DNA from: an uncultured Lachnospiraceae bacterium
GTDB taxonomy: Bacteria > Bacillota > Clostridia > Lachnospirales > Lachnospiraceae
Direction: 5' to 3'
Length of the DNA: 64,000 bases
NCBI GenBank assembly: GCA_949948715.1
Contig: CATLGW010000002.1
Span: 51,486 to 115,485, forward strand
Made by a program: the position numbers and the translations under genes. Under the pieces are notes generated by a model, which was given only the letters and a program-made list of their open reading frames with translations, did not search any database and was not told the DNA's origin. The stretch's first letter is position 1; every line of letters starts with the position of its first letter. This document shows, one piece after another, positions 50,273-58,482 of this stretch.

Positions 50273-52554
50273 GTGCGGAAAAACACTTCGGTCCACACCT
50301 GCATCTCCCCCGGTCCCCGGTTAGCCCAGGCATAATAGGGAATCAGCGTAAAGCTTGTCTCTTCCTCCCTGGGGGGAGCCCATTCCCCATAGAGCGCCTC
50401 CCCTTCCCGAGAGGCAGGTCTCCTTCTTCCGGGCACCCGCAGAACGCGTATCTCCGTGCCCAGTATATAACCGGACTCCACGGCAACGCCCGGCCCAGTC
50501 TCCTCCCACTCCTCATAGTCCTCCCGGTTAAACCTCTGGTCCCGGTGAGTCCCGGGACACACCGCATCCCCGTCCACCCGGCACAGGTGCAGGTCCTTGC
50601 CGTTGTCCGCCTCCTCCATACAGTAGCAGAGAGGGCCCCTGACAAACGCCGCCTTTCCCACATTTTCACGCACTGCCGTGTTGGCCTGAAGACAGCGCAC
50701 CTCCATGGGAAAATGAAGAAAAATTTCGTCCCCCTCCTGCCAGTCCGCCGTCAGGTACAGATATCCCCTGTCCATGGCAAGCTCCGGCTCCACCTCGCTG
50801 TATTCGGCGCTGCCTCCGCTTAACACGCTCTCCACCTGCTCCGGGGACAGAGCGGTACACACCGTCCGAAGCTCTCTGTCCTCCACGGCGGCAGCCGCCA
50901 GGCTTTCCACCGATTCCACATCGCTCTCCGGATTCACGAGCTTTCTGCGCACCGCCTGGACATCCGCCCCCCGGCACCAGCCGGGCATCCGAAAGGCCAG
51001 CGTATGCCGCAGCTTATCCCCTTCCACATGAAGCCTGATCCTGACCTCACCTTCCCAGGGAAAGGCGCTCTCCATCTCCAGGGACAGACTGCCCTCCTGG
51101 GTCTTCTTGGTCATACTGCTGCCCACGTACAGATGAACAAACAGAACATCCTCCCGCTCGGTGTAGATATAGGCCCCCAATGAGCTGACAATCCGAGCCA
51201 GATTGGGAGGACAGCAGGCGCAGCCGAACCATTTCTGCCGCACCGGCTTCACATGGGCCTTCCTGCCGTCCTTCTCACAGGCTTCCGGAACTGCCTCCAG
51301 GGGATTGACATAGAAAAAGCTTTTGCCGTCTAAGGCCATTCCTGCCAGCACCGTATTGTACAGCGCCTGCTCCATCACATCGCCGTACTGGGAGTCCGCC
51401 TCTATCTGAAGCATACGGCGGGCGAAAAAAGCCAGTCCGATGGCCGCGCAGGTCTCCGAATAGGCGGTGTCATTGGGCAGATCACAGGGGTAGGAGAAGG
51501 CCTCCCCCAAATGTGTGCCGCCGATACCCCCGGTGATATACAGCTTCTCTCTCACGATGCTGTCCCAGAGCCGTCTGCAGGCCTCATACAGACTTTGATC
51601 CTTTGTCAGGCGGGCCACATCCGCCATACCGCTGTAGAGATAGACCGCCCGCACCGCGTGTCCCACCGCCTCGTCCTGTTCCCTCACAGGCCTGTGGGCC
51701 TGATAGTAGGCATAGCGCCCGGGGTCCGGATTCGCCTGAAACTCCCGGCCCTCATACTCCGCCCGCTCCCGCTCCTCCCGGTCGAAATAATAGGGTTTTT
51801 GCCCCCTCATATCCAGGAAAAACCGGCTCAGCGCAAGATACTTTTCCTCCCCCGAAAGCTCGTAGAGCCTGGCCAGGGCCATCTCGGCAATCTCGTGGCC
51901 GGGATAGCCGGGGCGCTGCCCCTCCCCGGGGCCGAAGCATTCGGCAATAAAATCGCCGTACCGCATGGCCGCCTTTAACAGCTTATCCTTGCCTGTGGCC
52001 TGATAATACGCCACGGCCCCCTCTGCCAGATGCCCGAAGCAGTAGAGCTCGTGGTGGTCCTTCAGATTGGTGAAAATGCGGTCCATGCCGTTGATGATAT
52101 AATAGGTGTCCAGATAACCGTTCTTTGCCTGAGCGGCGCAGACGATATCAATGGCCTCGTCCGCAATCCTCTCCAGCTCCGGATCCGGGCAGGTCGCCAG
52201 GGAATATCCCACCGCCTCGATCCATTTGTAAAAATCGCTGTCCTGAAAGACAAAGCCGTAAAATTTGTCCGCCTCCGGCTCCTCTTTTTCCTTCGGCAGC
52301 GCGTTAAATCCCCGGAAGGTGTAGACCGGGGCCACAAAATCCTTTTTCGTCCGGCTCTCCCTGAGAAGTCTTCCCGCCACCTTAAAATTGCGCATACAAA
52401 AGCTGGGGGCCGCCCCCGGCACCCGGTCGTTTAACGCCTCCCACTGGTAGGGGATAACCTCCCGCCGCACCAGATCCTGCTCCCTGCCCCAAAAGGCATC
52501 CGTCACATGAACCTTATGTAAATCCGGCGGTGCGCTGAAACCCTTCACATCCAT
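50269..52554 (-). CDS. Beta-L-arabinofuranosidase, GH127 (DUF1680)
   Basis: A 761-residue GH127 enzyme, (alpha/alpha)6 barrel. It starts LHKVHVTDAFWGREQDLV, followed by NGYLDTYYI and HELYCFGHLAEGAVAYY. The catalytic Glu is in DTAYSETCAAIGLAFF, and the Zn-bound Cys nucleophile is the second Cys pair in GCACCPPNLARIVSSL. It removes beta-L-arabinofuranose from arabinan, extensin-type Hyp-arabinosides or similar. No signal peptide is seen. AGGAAGGG precedes ATG 52554. It follows the SDR gene by 50 nt, so those two are probably one transcript. Confidence 0.92.
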   Translation of the reverse strand: MDVKGFSAPPDLHKVHVTDAFWGREQDLVRREVIPYQWEALNDRVPGAAPSFCMRNFKVAGRLLRESRTKKDFVAPVYTFRGFNALPKEKEEPEADKFYGFVFQDSDFYKWIEAVGYSLATCPDPELERIADEAIDIVCAAQAKNGYLDTYYIINGMDRIFTNLKDHHELYCFGHLAEGAVAYYQATGKDKLLKAAMRYGDFIAECFGPGEGQRPGYPGHEIAEMALARLYELSGEEKYLALSRFFLDMRGQKPYYFDREERERAEYEGREFQANPDPGRYAYYQAHRPVREQDEAVGHAVRAVYLYSGMADVARLTKDQSLYEACRRLWDSIVREKLYITGGIGGTHLGEAFSYPCDLPNDTAYSETCAAIGLAFFARRMLQIEADSQYGDVMEQALYNTVLAGMALDGKSFFYVNPLEAVPEACEKDGRKAHVKPVRQKWFGCACCPPNLARIVSSLGAYIYTEREDVLFVHLYVGSSMTKKTQEGSLSLEMESAFPWEGEVRIRLHVEGDKLRHTLAFRMPGWCRGADVQAVRRKLVNPESDVESVESLAAAAVEDRELRTVCTALSPEQVESVLSGGSAEYSEVEPELAMDRGYLYLTADWQEGDEIFLHFPMEVRCLQANTAVRENVGKAAFVRGPLCYCMEEADNGKDLHLCRVDGDAVCPGTHRDQRFNREDYEEWEETGPGVAVESGYILGTEIRVLRVPGRRRPASREGEALYGEWAPPREEETSFTLIPYYAWANRGPGEMQVWTEVFFRT

Positions 52555-52604
52555 ACCCTTCCTCCTTCTCTCAAACCCGAAACCATATCCTGCTACCCTT
52601 TCCT

Positions 52605-53519
52605 TTACCCGGGCTCCCGGCCCCGGCCCTCCTGTTCCAGCCAGGCCAGATAGGTCTTCCGCAGGCCCTCCGCCAGGGGAGTGTAATCCACTCCCAGCTC
52701 CGCTGCCCGTTCCCCGCTGTAATGCTGGGACTCCTCCGCGGTCAGGGGAAAGGGCAGCGGAATCCCTCTTTGCAGCACATCCGAAACGGATAGTTCCACC
52801 CTTACAAAATCGGTGCCCACGGCCTCCCTGAGGGCTATGGCAAAATCTTCATAGGTCGTTTCCTCCCCGCAGAGATTGTAAGCCCTGTCATAGGCCCTGG
52901 GGTTATGGCACGCCGCCAAAATTGCCCGGGCCACATCCTCCACATACGCCATCTGAAACTCCCCGTCGGCATCCGACGGGTGCAGAATCTGCCCGGCCGT
53001 GGCAATCCAGTGAAAATAAAGGCTCTCCCGGGGTGCGTAATTTCCGGGGCCGTAGATAAACGCGGGCCGAAGGGAGGTGAAGGCGGCGCTTTTTTCGCTG
53101 CAGCTTTCCCTAAGCTCCCGCTCCAGGGCCGCCTTCCCCGTGATGTAGGCTCCCGCCTCGCCGCCGAAATCCCTCTCCTCCAGTTCGTCCTCCTCCCCCA
53201 TCACTCTGCCCGTGCCCCTGCGGTACACGTCGCAGGTGCTGACAAAGAGATACTGGTCGAAGGAGGCCTTTAACTTCCGGCACACAAGCCGGATGTCCCC
53301 CGGGCTGTAGGCGCAGAAATCCACCACCGCGTCAAAGCAAGTCTCCTCTATGGCCGCCAGAGCCTCCCCGTCGCGCCGGTCCAGACAATATTCCCTGACC
53401 CCCGGCCTGTTCAGGGGACGGCTGCCGCGGTTGGCCACAAAAAGCTCATGCTTCCCCGCCGCCAGCTCCACAAAGGCCCTTCCGAGAAAATAGCTTCCCC
53501 CCAATACGAATATTCTCAT
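52605..53519 (-). CDS. NAD-dependent epimerase/dehydratase (extended SDR)
   Basis: A 304-residue extended SDR. The nucleotide-binding start MRIFVLGGSYFLGRAFVEL has GGxxFLG in place of GGTGFIG. The middle has FDAVVDFCAYSPGDI, FVSTCDVYRR and the Tyr/Lys-like AYITGKAALE; the C-terminal part has RPAFIYGPGNYAPRESLY. The TTGK-like YxxxK is present as YITGK. The substrate, probably a nucleotide sugar, is unknown. ATG 53519 is chosen with GGAGG five bases upstream. A weak hairpin cassette lies just upstream. It is 50 nt from the GH127 gene, suggesting a role in sugar metabolism. Confidence 0.8.
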   Translation of the reverse strand: MRIFVLGGSYFLGRAFVELAAGKHELFVANRGSRPLNRPGVREYCLDRRDGEALAAIEETCFDAVVDFCAYSPGDIRLVCRKLKASFDQYLFVSTCDVYRRGTGRVMGEEDELEERDFGGEAGAYITGKAALERELRESCSEKSAAFTSLRPAFIYGPGNYAPRESLYFHWIATAGQILHPSDADGEFQMAYVEDVARAILAACHNPRAYDRAYNLCGEETTYEDFAIALREAVGTDFVRVELSVSDVLQRGIPLPFPLTAEESQHYSGERAAELGVDYTPLAEGLRKTYLAWLEQEGRGREPG

Positions 53520-53600
53520 GCTATCCTCCATGATCCTGCTTCCCCCATTGCACCGCTTATGCGGCTGGGTCTGAATTGTTTGATCCGCCCTCCCGGCTGG

Positions 53601-54905
53601 TCACTGGGTATACGCGCTGTACAGAGCGGTGTGGTCGGCGATGCATTTCCAGTGATTCAAGGCTCCCGCCGTCACGCAGATATAGGGCACCCCGTCGTCG
53701 GACAGAAAATAGCTGGCCGCACAGTTTTTGGATTCGTTGACAAATCCGGTCTTGCCCGCCACAACCTCCCCGCCGTTCTCCCTGTCCTCAATGCGGCGCA
53801 AAAACCAATTGGATATGGTGATGCCCTCCGGATGCTCCGGGGTGGAGGAGGTGGTGTAGGTGTGAGCCGACAGCACCTGCCTGCACCAATCGTTCTCCAC
53901 CGCCGCCTTCAAAATCACGGACATATCGTAGACAGTGCAGTAATGATTCTCGTCGTAAAGCCCTACGCAGTTGGTAAAATGAGCCGTCTTTGACAATCCC
54001 AGCTCCTCCAGTTTCTCATTCATCAGCTCCACAAACGCCTCCTGAGACCCCGCCACATACTCCGCCAGGGCAATGGCCGCGTCTCCCCCGGAGGGAAGAA
54101 TGGTCCCGTAAAACAGATCTCTCACCGTCACCGTCTCCCCCACGGAAAACCCGGCCGCGCTGCAGTCGTTCACATAGGCATAATCCGTCATCTCTATGGT
54201 GATGGTCATGGTATCGTCCGGATTCACCACCCGCTCCGCCGCCACCAGCACGGTGAGGATCTTCGTCATGGAGGCCGGATTAATCCGCTCCTGAGCCCTT
54301 CTGTGTGCCACGATCTCATTGTTGCTCTCGTTGACCAAAATGGCATACTCGCTGCCTATGACGGGCTCCCCCACCGTGAGAGTGGCCGGCGTGACATGGG
54401 CCTCCAGACCTGCCAAAAACTGCACATTGTCCACCTGCACCCTGCCGTCCACCGCCTGGGGAACCGCTCCCAAAGGCGTCGGCAGCTCCTGGGGCACGAC
54501 CTTTTCGATTCCCCCGGGAATCCCCCGTCCCTCCTCCGGGCTCGCCTCCGTATAAAACGCGCAACGTCTGACCGCCCCGTCCCGGGGTTTAGCCTGGGAA
54601 GCCGTATCCGTCAAAGCATCCTCCTCCAGTGCGGTCAAAACCTCCCGTCTGCTCTCCGAAGGCTCCTCCCCCTCCGGAGGCTTGCGCCCTGCCAGGGTAA
54701 GCACACCCGTAATGACCACCACCGCTGCCGCCAGCGCACATACCGCATATTTTCCGTATTTCCCGATCAGAAGATTGAGCCTCTCCCTCTGCTCCTTCTC
54801 CTGCCGCATTCGGGCCAGACGCTCGGTCCGTCTCTGTCTGCGCCCCTCCTCGTCCTCCCGCTGCTCAAACACCTCTTGTAATCTATCGTCACTGATCATA
54901 CTCAT
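53601..54905 (-). CDS. D-alanyl-D-alanine carboxypeptidase, membrane-anchored
   Basis: A 434-residue low-molecular-weight PBP (DacF-like, S11). A charged cytoplasmic coil of about 55 residues rich in RERQ precedes one helix CALAAAVVVITGVLTLAG. The secreted S11 domain follows, with SxxK in NPASMTKILTVL, SxN-equivalent SGGDAAIALAE and KTG in VVAGKTGFVNES. It trims the terminal D-Ala from peptidoglycan stem peptides. The start is uncertain; ATG 54905 is chosen and 54947 is possible. No signal cleavage is expected. It is divergent from the tocopherol-cyclase-like gene. Confidence 0.9.
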   Translation of the reverse strand: MSMISDDRLQEVFEQREDEEGRRQRRTERLARMRQEKEQRERLNLLIGKYGKYAVCALAAAVVVITGVLTLAGRKPPEGEEPSESRREVLTALEEDALTDTASQAKPRDGAVRRCAFYTEASPEEGRGIPGGIEKVVPQELPTPLGAVPQAVDGRVQVDNVQFLAGLEAHVTPATLTVGEPVIGSEYAILVNESNNEIVAHRRAQERINPASMTKILTVLVAAERVVNPDDTMTITIEMTDYAYVNDCSAAGFSVGETVTVRDLFYGTILPSGGDAAIALAEYVAGSQEAFVELMNEKLEELGLSKTAHFTNCVGLYDENHYCTVYDMSVILKAAVENDWCRQVLSAHTYTTSSTPEHPEGITISNWFLRRIEDRENGGEVVAGKTGFVNESKNCAASYFLSDDGVPYICVTAGALNHWKCIADHTALYSAYTQ

Positions 54906-54985
54906 AGTATATCCCGTCTTCCGCAAATTATCTGTAAACAGTTTCATCCGGCACGGACGGCTGCCGCCGCCTGTAAAAATCCCTA

Positions 54986-54991
54986 ATTATA
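54986..54991 (-). promoter_or_regulatory. Candidate -10 box of carboxypeptidase gene
   Basis: A TATAAT hexamer on the minus strand lies about 40 bp before ATG 54947. No good -35 at 16-18 bp was found, so this is tentative. Confidence 0.35.
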
Positions 54992-55054
54992 CCTTGCCAT
55001 ATTTTCCCCATTAATTCAAGCTGTTTTTAATTTCTTAATTTTTCTTTGACACAC

Positions 55055-55083
55055 TTGTCATTTTCAATATCTGGTATTATAAT
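55055..55083 (+). promoter_or_regulatory. Promoter of tocopherol-cyclase-like gene
   Basis: TTGTCA (55055-55060) and a perfect TATAAT (55078-55083) are 17 bp apart, about 70 nt before the ATG. Confidence 0.7.
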
Positions 55084-55153
55084 TGATTTATTCCCTACGA
55101 TATGTTGTATACGCAAGCCACATGTCCGCTCCGGCGGGCAGACGGGAGCACGA

Positions 55154-56284
55154 ATGAATCGATCTGATCTTGACAGAAATGCCTATATGCCGCGCGGTTC
55201 CCTGGCACGACGAGGTTTCGTAAGCTGGTATCACTCCTTTCGGGGAGTGCGGCCGGACACCTTGGAAACGCGCTGTTTTTTTGTGGAATACAGGATACTG
55301 AACCCGGCGCTGGGCAAGGAACAGCCCGTCCTGGGACAGCATCCCTTTTTTAAGAAGCGGGGAATGCGCCCCTCCTATGTGCTGGTAAAAGCCGGGGTGT
55401 TCCCGTCGGAGGGCGCAAAGGGCAGGCAGCTAAACGCCTATTATCCCGTCTCCTCTTTAAAGACCGCCAGGGATCCCTTTATCCTGCAGTCCGAGGACTG
55501 CTTCTACAGCGAGAACCGCATTGCCGGATTCGTGGATATCTCCCACGAGGAGGCAAGGCACCGTTCCTTCATGACGGATGCCGGCCTGATAGAATGGGAC
55601 CTGGAGGTGCACAAGGCGGTTGCCTGTCACACCGGCGCGCTCTCAAGCCCCTTTTTTACCGCCATTCAGGCCCTGACAAGCTTCTGGCACGGCGAGGGCA
55701 TCCGCACTTTCTACCGGGGTACCGTCTCCCTGGACGGAGTTCCCTATGAGGTGACTCCCGAAGCCTGCTACGGCTACGCCGACAAGCACTGGGGCCGAAG
55801 CTTTAACCGCCCCATACTTCGCCTGGCCTCCGGACACCTGGTGAGCCGGGACTCCGGCCAGGAATACAAACACTCCGCCCTTGCCATAGACGGCTGCTGT
55901 CCGAAGTTCTTCTGCTTCCCCCTGCGGCGCAGAATCTTTATTCAGCTCACCTACAGAGGGGAAGATTTTGAATTTCACTTTGCCAAACTAAAGAGGCGTT
56001 CCCGAAGCCGATGGCGGGTGAGGGAGACCAACAAACGCTATATCTGGCATATTAAAGCGCAAAATAAAGAGACCGCCCTCAGGATCTCCCTGTATTGCAC
56101 AAAGGAGAGGATGATGGCGCTCTCTTATGAAACTCCCTCCGGGAAGCTTCCCTCCGACCCGCTTTTAAGCGGCGGGGAAGGAGCGGGCACAGTGGAGATT
56201 TACCGCCGGGGGCCAGAGGGCTTCCTTCTGACGGACACCCTGTCCGTCTCCGACTGTCTCTGCGAATATCAGGCGGAGAGGTGA
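55154..56284 (+). CDS. Tocopherol cyclase-like protein
   Basis: A 376-residue protein with two beta-rich halves, matching the tocopherol cyclase-like family (PF14249). The diagnostic motif is in YGYADKHWGRSFNRP (about residue 215), and FWHGEGIRTFYRGTVSLDG precedes it. In plants the family cyclises tocopherol precursors; bacterial members have unknown roles. The frame is open from 55046, but ATG 55154 has GGAG five to six bases upstream. No signal peptide. It ends one base from the rrf2 stop, convergent. Function should not be inferred from the family name. Confidence 0.72.
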   Translation: MNRSDLDRNAYMPRGSLARRGFVSWYHSFRGVRPDTLETRCFFVEYRILNPALGKEQPVLGQHPFFKKRGMRPSYVLVKAGVFPSEGAKGRQLNAYYPVSSLKTARDPFILQSEDCFYSENRIAGFVDISHEEARHRSFMTDAGLIEWDLEVHKAVACHTGALSSPFFTAIQALTSFWHGEGIRTFYRGTVSLDGVPYEVTPEACYGYADKHWGRSFNRPILRLASGHLVSRDSGQEYKHSALAIDGCCPKFFCFPLRRRIFIQLTYRGEDFEFHFAKLKRRSRSRWRVRETNKRYIWHIKAQNKETALRISLYCTKERMMALSYETPSGKLPSDPLLSGGEGAGTVEIYRRGPEGFLLTDTLSVSDCLCEYQAER

Positions 56285-56285
56285 G

Positions 56286-56723
56286 TCAGCTTTCCGGAGC
56301 TTCCTCCAAATGCCGCCTGTGCTGCCGCGCCAGATCGGCCACCGAGACCCCGTCCACCACCCGGTTGATGGCGTCATACAATTCCCTCCACACCTGCAGT
56401 GTCTCGCAGGTGTCCACTCTGTTGCATTCTCCGGTATCCTCCTCCAGGCAGGCCACAGGGGCCAGGGAGCCCTCCGTAGTCCTCAGAATCATTCCCACCG
56501 TATACTCCTCCGGAGCCCGCAAAAGGCGGTAGCCGCCCTGTGCGCCCCGGACGCTCTGCAGAAAGCCCGCTTTATTTAAGAGGGCTATAATCTGCTCCAG
56601 ATATTTCTCGGATATCCCCTGCCTGGCGGCTATATCCTTCACCTTAATGCAGTCTCCCGTGTTGTGCAGCGCCAGATCCAGCATGACCCGCACCGCATAT
56701 CTGCCTCTGGTTGAAATCTTCAT
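56286..56723 (-). CDS. Rrf2-family transcriptional regulator (CymR/IscR-like)
   Basis: A 145-residue winged-helix regulator. MKISTRGRYAVRVMLDLALH starts it, with the HTH at KVKDIAARQGISEKYLEQII, then QSVRGAQGGYRLLR. Three Cys in the C-terminal region (CLEEDTGECNRVDTC) resemble the cluster-binding Cys of IscR, although CymR-type proteins lack such a set. A frame extends to 56843, but ATG 56723 is the family start with GAGAGGAA upstream. It follows cysK with a 43-nt gap holding the hairpin cassette. Its target is probably the cysK promoter, controlling cysteine metabolism. Confidence 0.88.
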   Translation of the reverse strand: MKISTRGRYAVRVMLDLALHNTGDCIKVKDIAARQGISEKYLEQIIALLNKAGFLQSVRGAQGGYRLLRAPEEYTVGMILRTTEGSLAPVACLEEDTGECNRVDTCETLQVWRELYDAINRVVDGVSVADLARQHRRHLEEAPES

Positions 56724-56752
56724 GCTTCCTCTCATTCCGCCGCCCCCGCGGC
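56721..56752 (-). promoter_or_regulatory. Hairpin plus ribosome-site cassette before rrf2
   Basis: On the minus strand GCCGC and GCGGC pair around GGGG (56739-56752), followed by GGAATGAGAGGAAGC and ATG. It sits in the 43-nt gap between cysK and rrf2. Confidence 0.5.
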
Positions 56753-56766
56753 ACTGCAAGTTTCCC

Positions 56767-57705
56767 TCAGTTTTCCGCAAACATCTCCGTGGAAAGATAG
56801 CGGTCGCCGGAATCCGGCAGCAGGGCCACCACCGTCTTTCCAAGGCTTTCGGGCCTCTTTGCGATCTCCAAGGCCGCGTGCAGCGCAGCCCCCGAGGTGA
56901 TGCCCACTAAAATGCCCTCCCGCCTGGCCGCCTGCCGTCCGGCCAGATATGCCTGCTTAGCGGTGACCTGAAACACCTCGTCATACACCTGTGTGTTTAA
57001 CACAGAAGGAATAAAACCCGCTCCGATCCCCTGAAGCTTGTGGGGTCCCGCCTGGCCACCTGAGAGGACGGGGGAATCGGCGGGCTCCACGGCCACCACC
57101 CGGATTCCAGGATTCCGGGACTTCAGATAAGCCCCCACCCCCGTCACGGTGCCGCCGGTGCCCACTCCCGCCACAAATATGTCGACCTTCCCCTCCGTAT
57201 CCTCCCAGATCTCGGGCCCCGTGGAGGCGGCGTGGGCCGCAGGGTTGGCCTGGTTGTCAAACTGCCCTAAGATAACGGCGCCGGGAATGGTTTTTTTAAG
57301 CTCCTCCGCCTTTGCAATGGCCCCCGCCATTCCCCTGGCGCCCTCCGTCAGCACCAGCTCGGCGCCATAGGCCTTTAACAGTGTCCGGCGCTCCATGCTC
57401 ATGGTCTCGGGGAGGGTCAATATGACGCGGTATCCCTTGGCCGCCGCCACACAGGCCAGTCCGATTCCCGTGTTGCCGGAGGTGGGTTCAATGATCACAG
57501 CCCCTTTTTTGAGCAGGCCCTTTTTCTCCCCATCCTCGATCATGGACAGGGCCACCCTGTCCTTCACGCTGCCCGCCGGGTTTAAATACTCCAGCTTGGC
57601 TAACACCTCCCTGTCCGAAAGCCCCCTGTCCGCCATCAGATTTTCCATCCGCATCAGCGGCGTATGCCCCACCAGCTCAGTAATCTTTGTATAAATCTTT
57701 CCCAT
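56767..57705 (-). CDS. cysK: Cysteine synthase A
   Basis: A 312-residue PLP enzyme that makes cysteine from O-acetylserine and sulfide. The PLP Lys is in LNPAGSVKDRVALSMI (about residue 45), then PTSGNTGIGLACVAAA, the phosphate-binding loop VGTGGTVTGVG, and the PLP N1-binding Ser region GITSGAALHAAL. The order and length are those of CysK rather than cystathionine synthase. GGGAGG lies before ATG 57705. The promoter is at 57757-57785 with a candidate operator between it and the gene. The rrf2-type regulator follows. Confidence 0.95.
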   Translation of the reverse strand: MGKIYTKITELVGHTPLMRMENLMADRGLSDREVLAKLEYLNPAGSVKDRVALSMIEDGEKKGLLKKGAVIIEPTSGNTGIGLACVAAAKGYRVILTLPETMSMERRTLLKAYGAELVLTEGARGMAGAIAKAEELKKTIPGAVILGQFDNQANPAAHAASTGPEIWEDTEGKVDIFVAGVGTGGTVTGVGAYLKSRNPGIRVVAVEPADSPVLSGGQAGPHKLQGIGAGFIPSVLNTQVYDEVFQVTAKQAYLAGRQAARREGILVGITSGAALHAALEIAKRPESLGKTVVALLPDSGDRYLSTEMFAEN

Positions 57706-57728
57706 AACTGCCTCCCGCCCAATTCCTA

Positions 57729-57749
57729 CTAAATACCTAGGTTTATTAT
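57729..57749. promoter_or_regulatory. Candidate Rrf2-type operator at cysK
   Basis: Centred on the palindrome CCTAGG, the stretch AAATACCTAGGTTTATT (about 57731-57747) forms an imperfect inverted repeat just downstream of the cysK -10. The position suits repression by the adjacent Rrf2 protein; this is inferred. Confidence 0.4.
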
Positions 57750-57756
57750 GCTTTGA

Positions 57757-57785
57757 ATCATACTACGTTTAGGCGGCGCTGTCAA
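57757..57785 (-). promoter_or_regulatory. Promoter of cysK-rrf2
   Basis: On the minus strand TTGACA (57780-57785) and TATGAT (57757-57762) are exactly 17 bp apart. Confidence 0.75.
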
Positions 57786-57838
57786 GAATCAAGTGCGACG
57801 ATATAAAAGCCCTTGACATCTTAATAAAAATATGCAAC

Positions 57839-57858
57839 ACTATAAACATATTTATAGT
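57839..57858. promoter_or_regulatory. Candidate TetR operator
   Basis: ACTATAAA and TTTATAGT form a perfect 8-bp inverted repeat around CATA, 27 bp before the TetR start. A TTGACA lies upstream at 57813-57818, but its distance to the TATAAA in the palindrome is 22 bp, so the promoter itself is not assigned. Confidence 0.5.
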
Positions 57859-57885
57859 AAATCAATTTACAACATGGGGGGCAAT

Positions 57886-58482
57886 ATGCCAAGCAGTCCT
57901 AAAATTCCCAGAGAAACTATTTTGAAATCTGCTTTAGAGCTGTTGATACAAGAGGGTTACGCTTCGATTAACATCAAGTCCCTGGCGGCGAAAATCGGCT
58001 GTTCCACCCAGCCCATCTCATGGCATTTCGGCAATATGGAAAACTTTCGCAGCGCATTGACAGAGTATGCTCTAAATTATGCCAATGAAAAAATGCTTTC
58101 CGCTTCCCAGGGGGTATCGGCTTTTTCAAAGATGGGGGCAGGATATATTGATCTCGCCTTTGACGAGCCTAACCTGTTTCGCTATCTGTATATGAGCGGC
58201 GAAAGCGGATACCACGCCGGCGGCTTTGACATTTTAACATCCGCCGAGGCAAACTCCGCTTTGGCAGAACAAATCGCGAAACAGTCAGGGTGTCCGGCTG
58301 AAAAGGTGAAGGACTTTTTCAGGAACACCATAATCTACACCCACGGCCTGGCCTGCTTTATTGTGTCCGGCCTGATAAAGGCCTCCAGAGATGAGGTCCA
58401 CGAAATGGTCAGCCAGGGAGCATACGGGTTTGCGCTCCAGGCCGGCATTCCTTTAAACGAGGTGAATAACAATGGAAGCTGA
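57886..58482 (+). CDS. TetR-family transcriptional regulator
   Basis: A 198-residue regulator. The N-terminal HTH is ETILKSALELLIQEGYASINI followed by SLAAKIGCSTQPISWHFGNMENFRSAL, the classic TetR pattern. The ligand domain is helical, with GAGYIDLAFDEPNLFRYLYMSG. A long frame reaches to 57832, but ATG 57886 with a GGGGGG ribosome site is chosen. The next gene, a CPBP protease, starts inside the 3' end (11-nt overlap), so the pair is one operon. The palindrome at 57839-57858 may be its operator. Confidence 0.87.
   Translation: MPSSPKIPRETILKSALELLIQEGYASINIKSLAAKIGCSTQPISWHFGNMENFRSALTEYALNYANEKMLSASQGVSAFSKMGAGYIDLAFDEPNLFRYLYMSGESGYHAGGFDILTSAEANSALAEQIAKQSGCPAEKVKDFFRNTIIYTHGLACFIVSGLIKASRDEVHEMVSQGAYGFALQAGIPLNEVNNNGS

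Noticed and set aside
56724..56843. Longer rrf2 start at 56843
   Set aside because: The extra residues are Cys/Arg-rich and overlap cysK; MKISTRGRYAVRV at 56723 is the family start.
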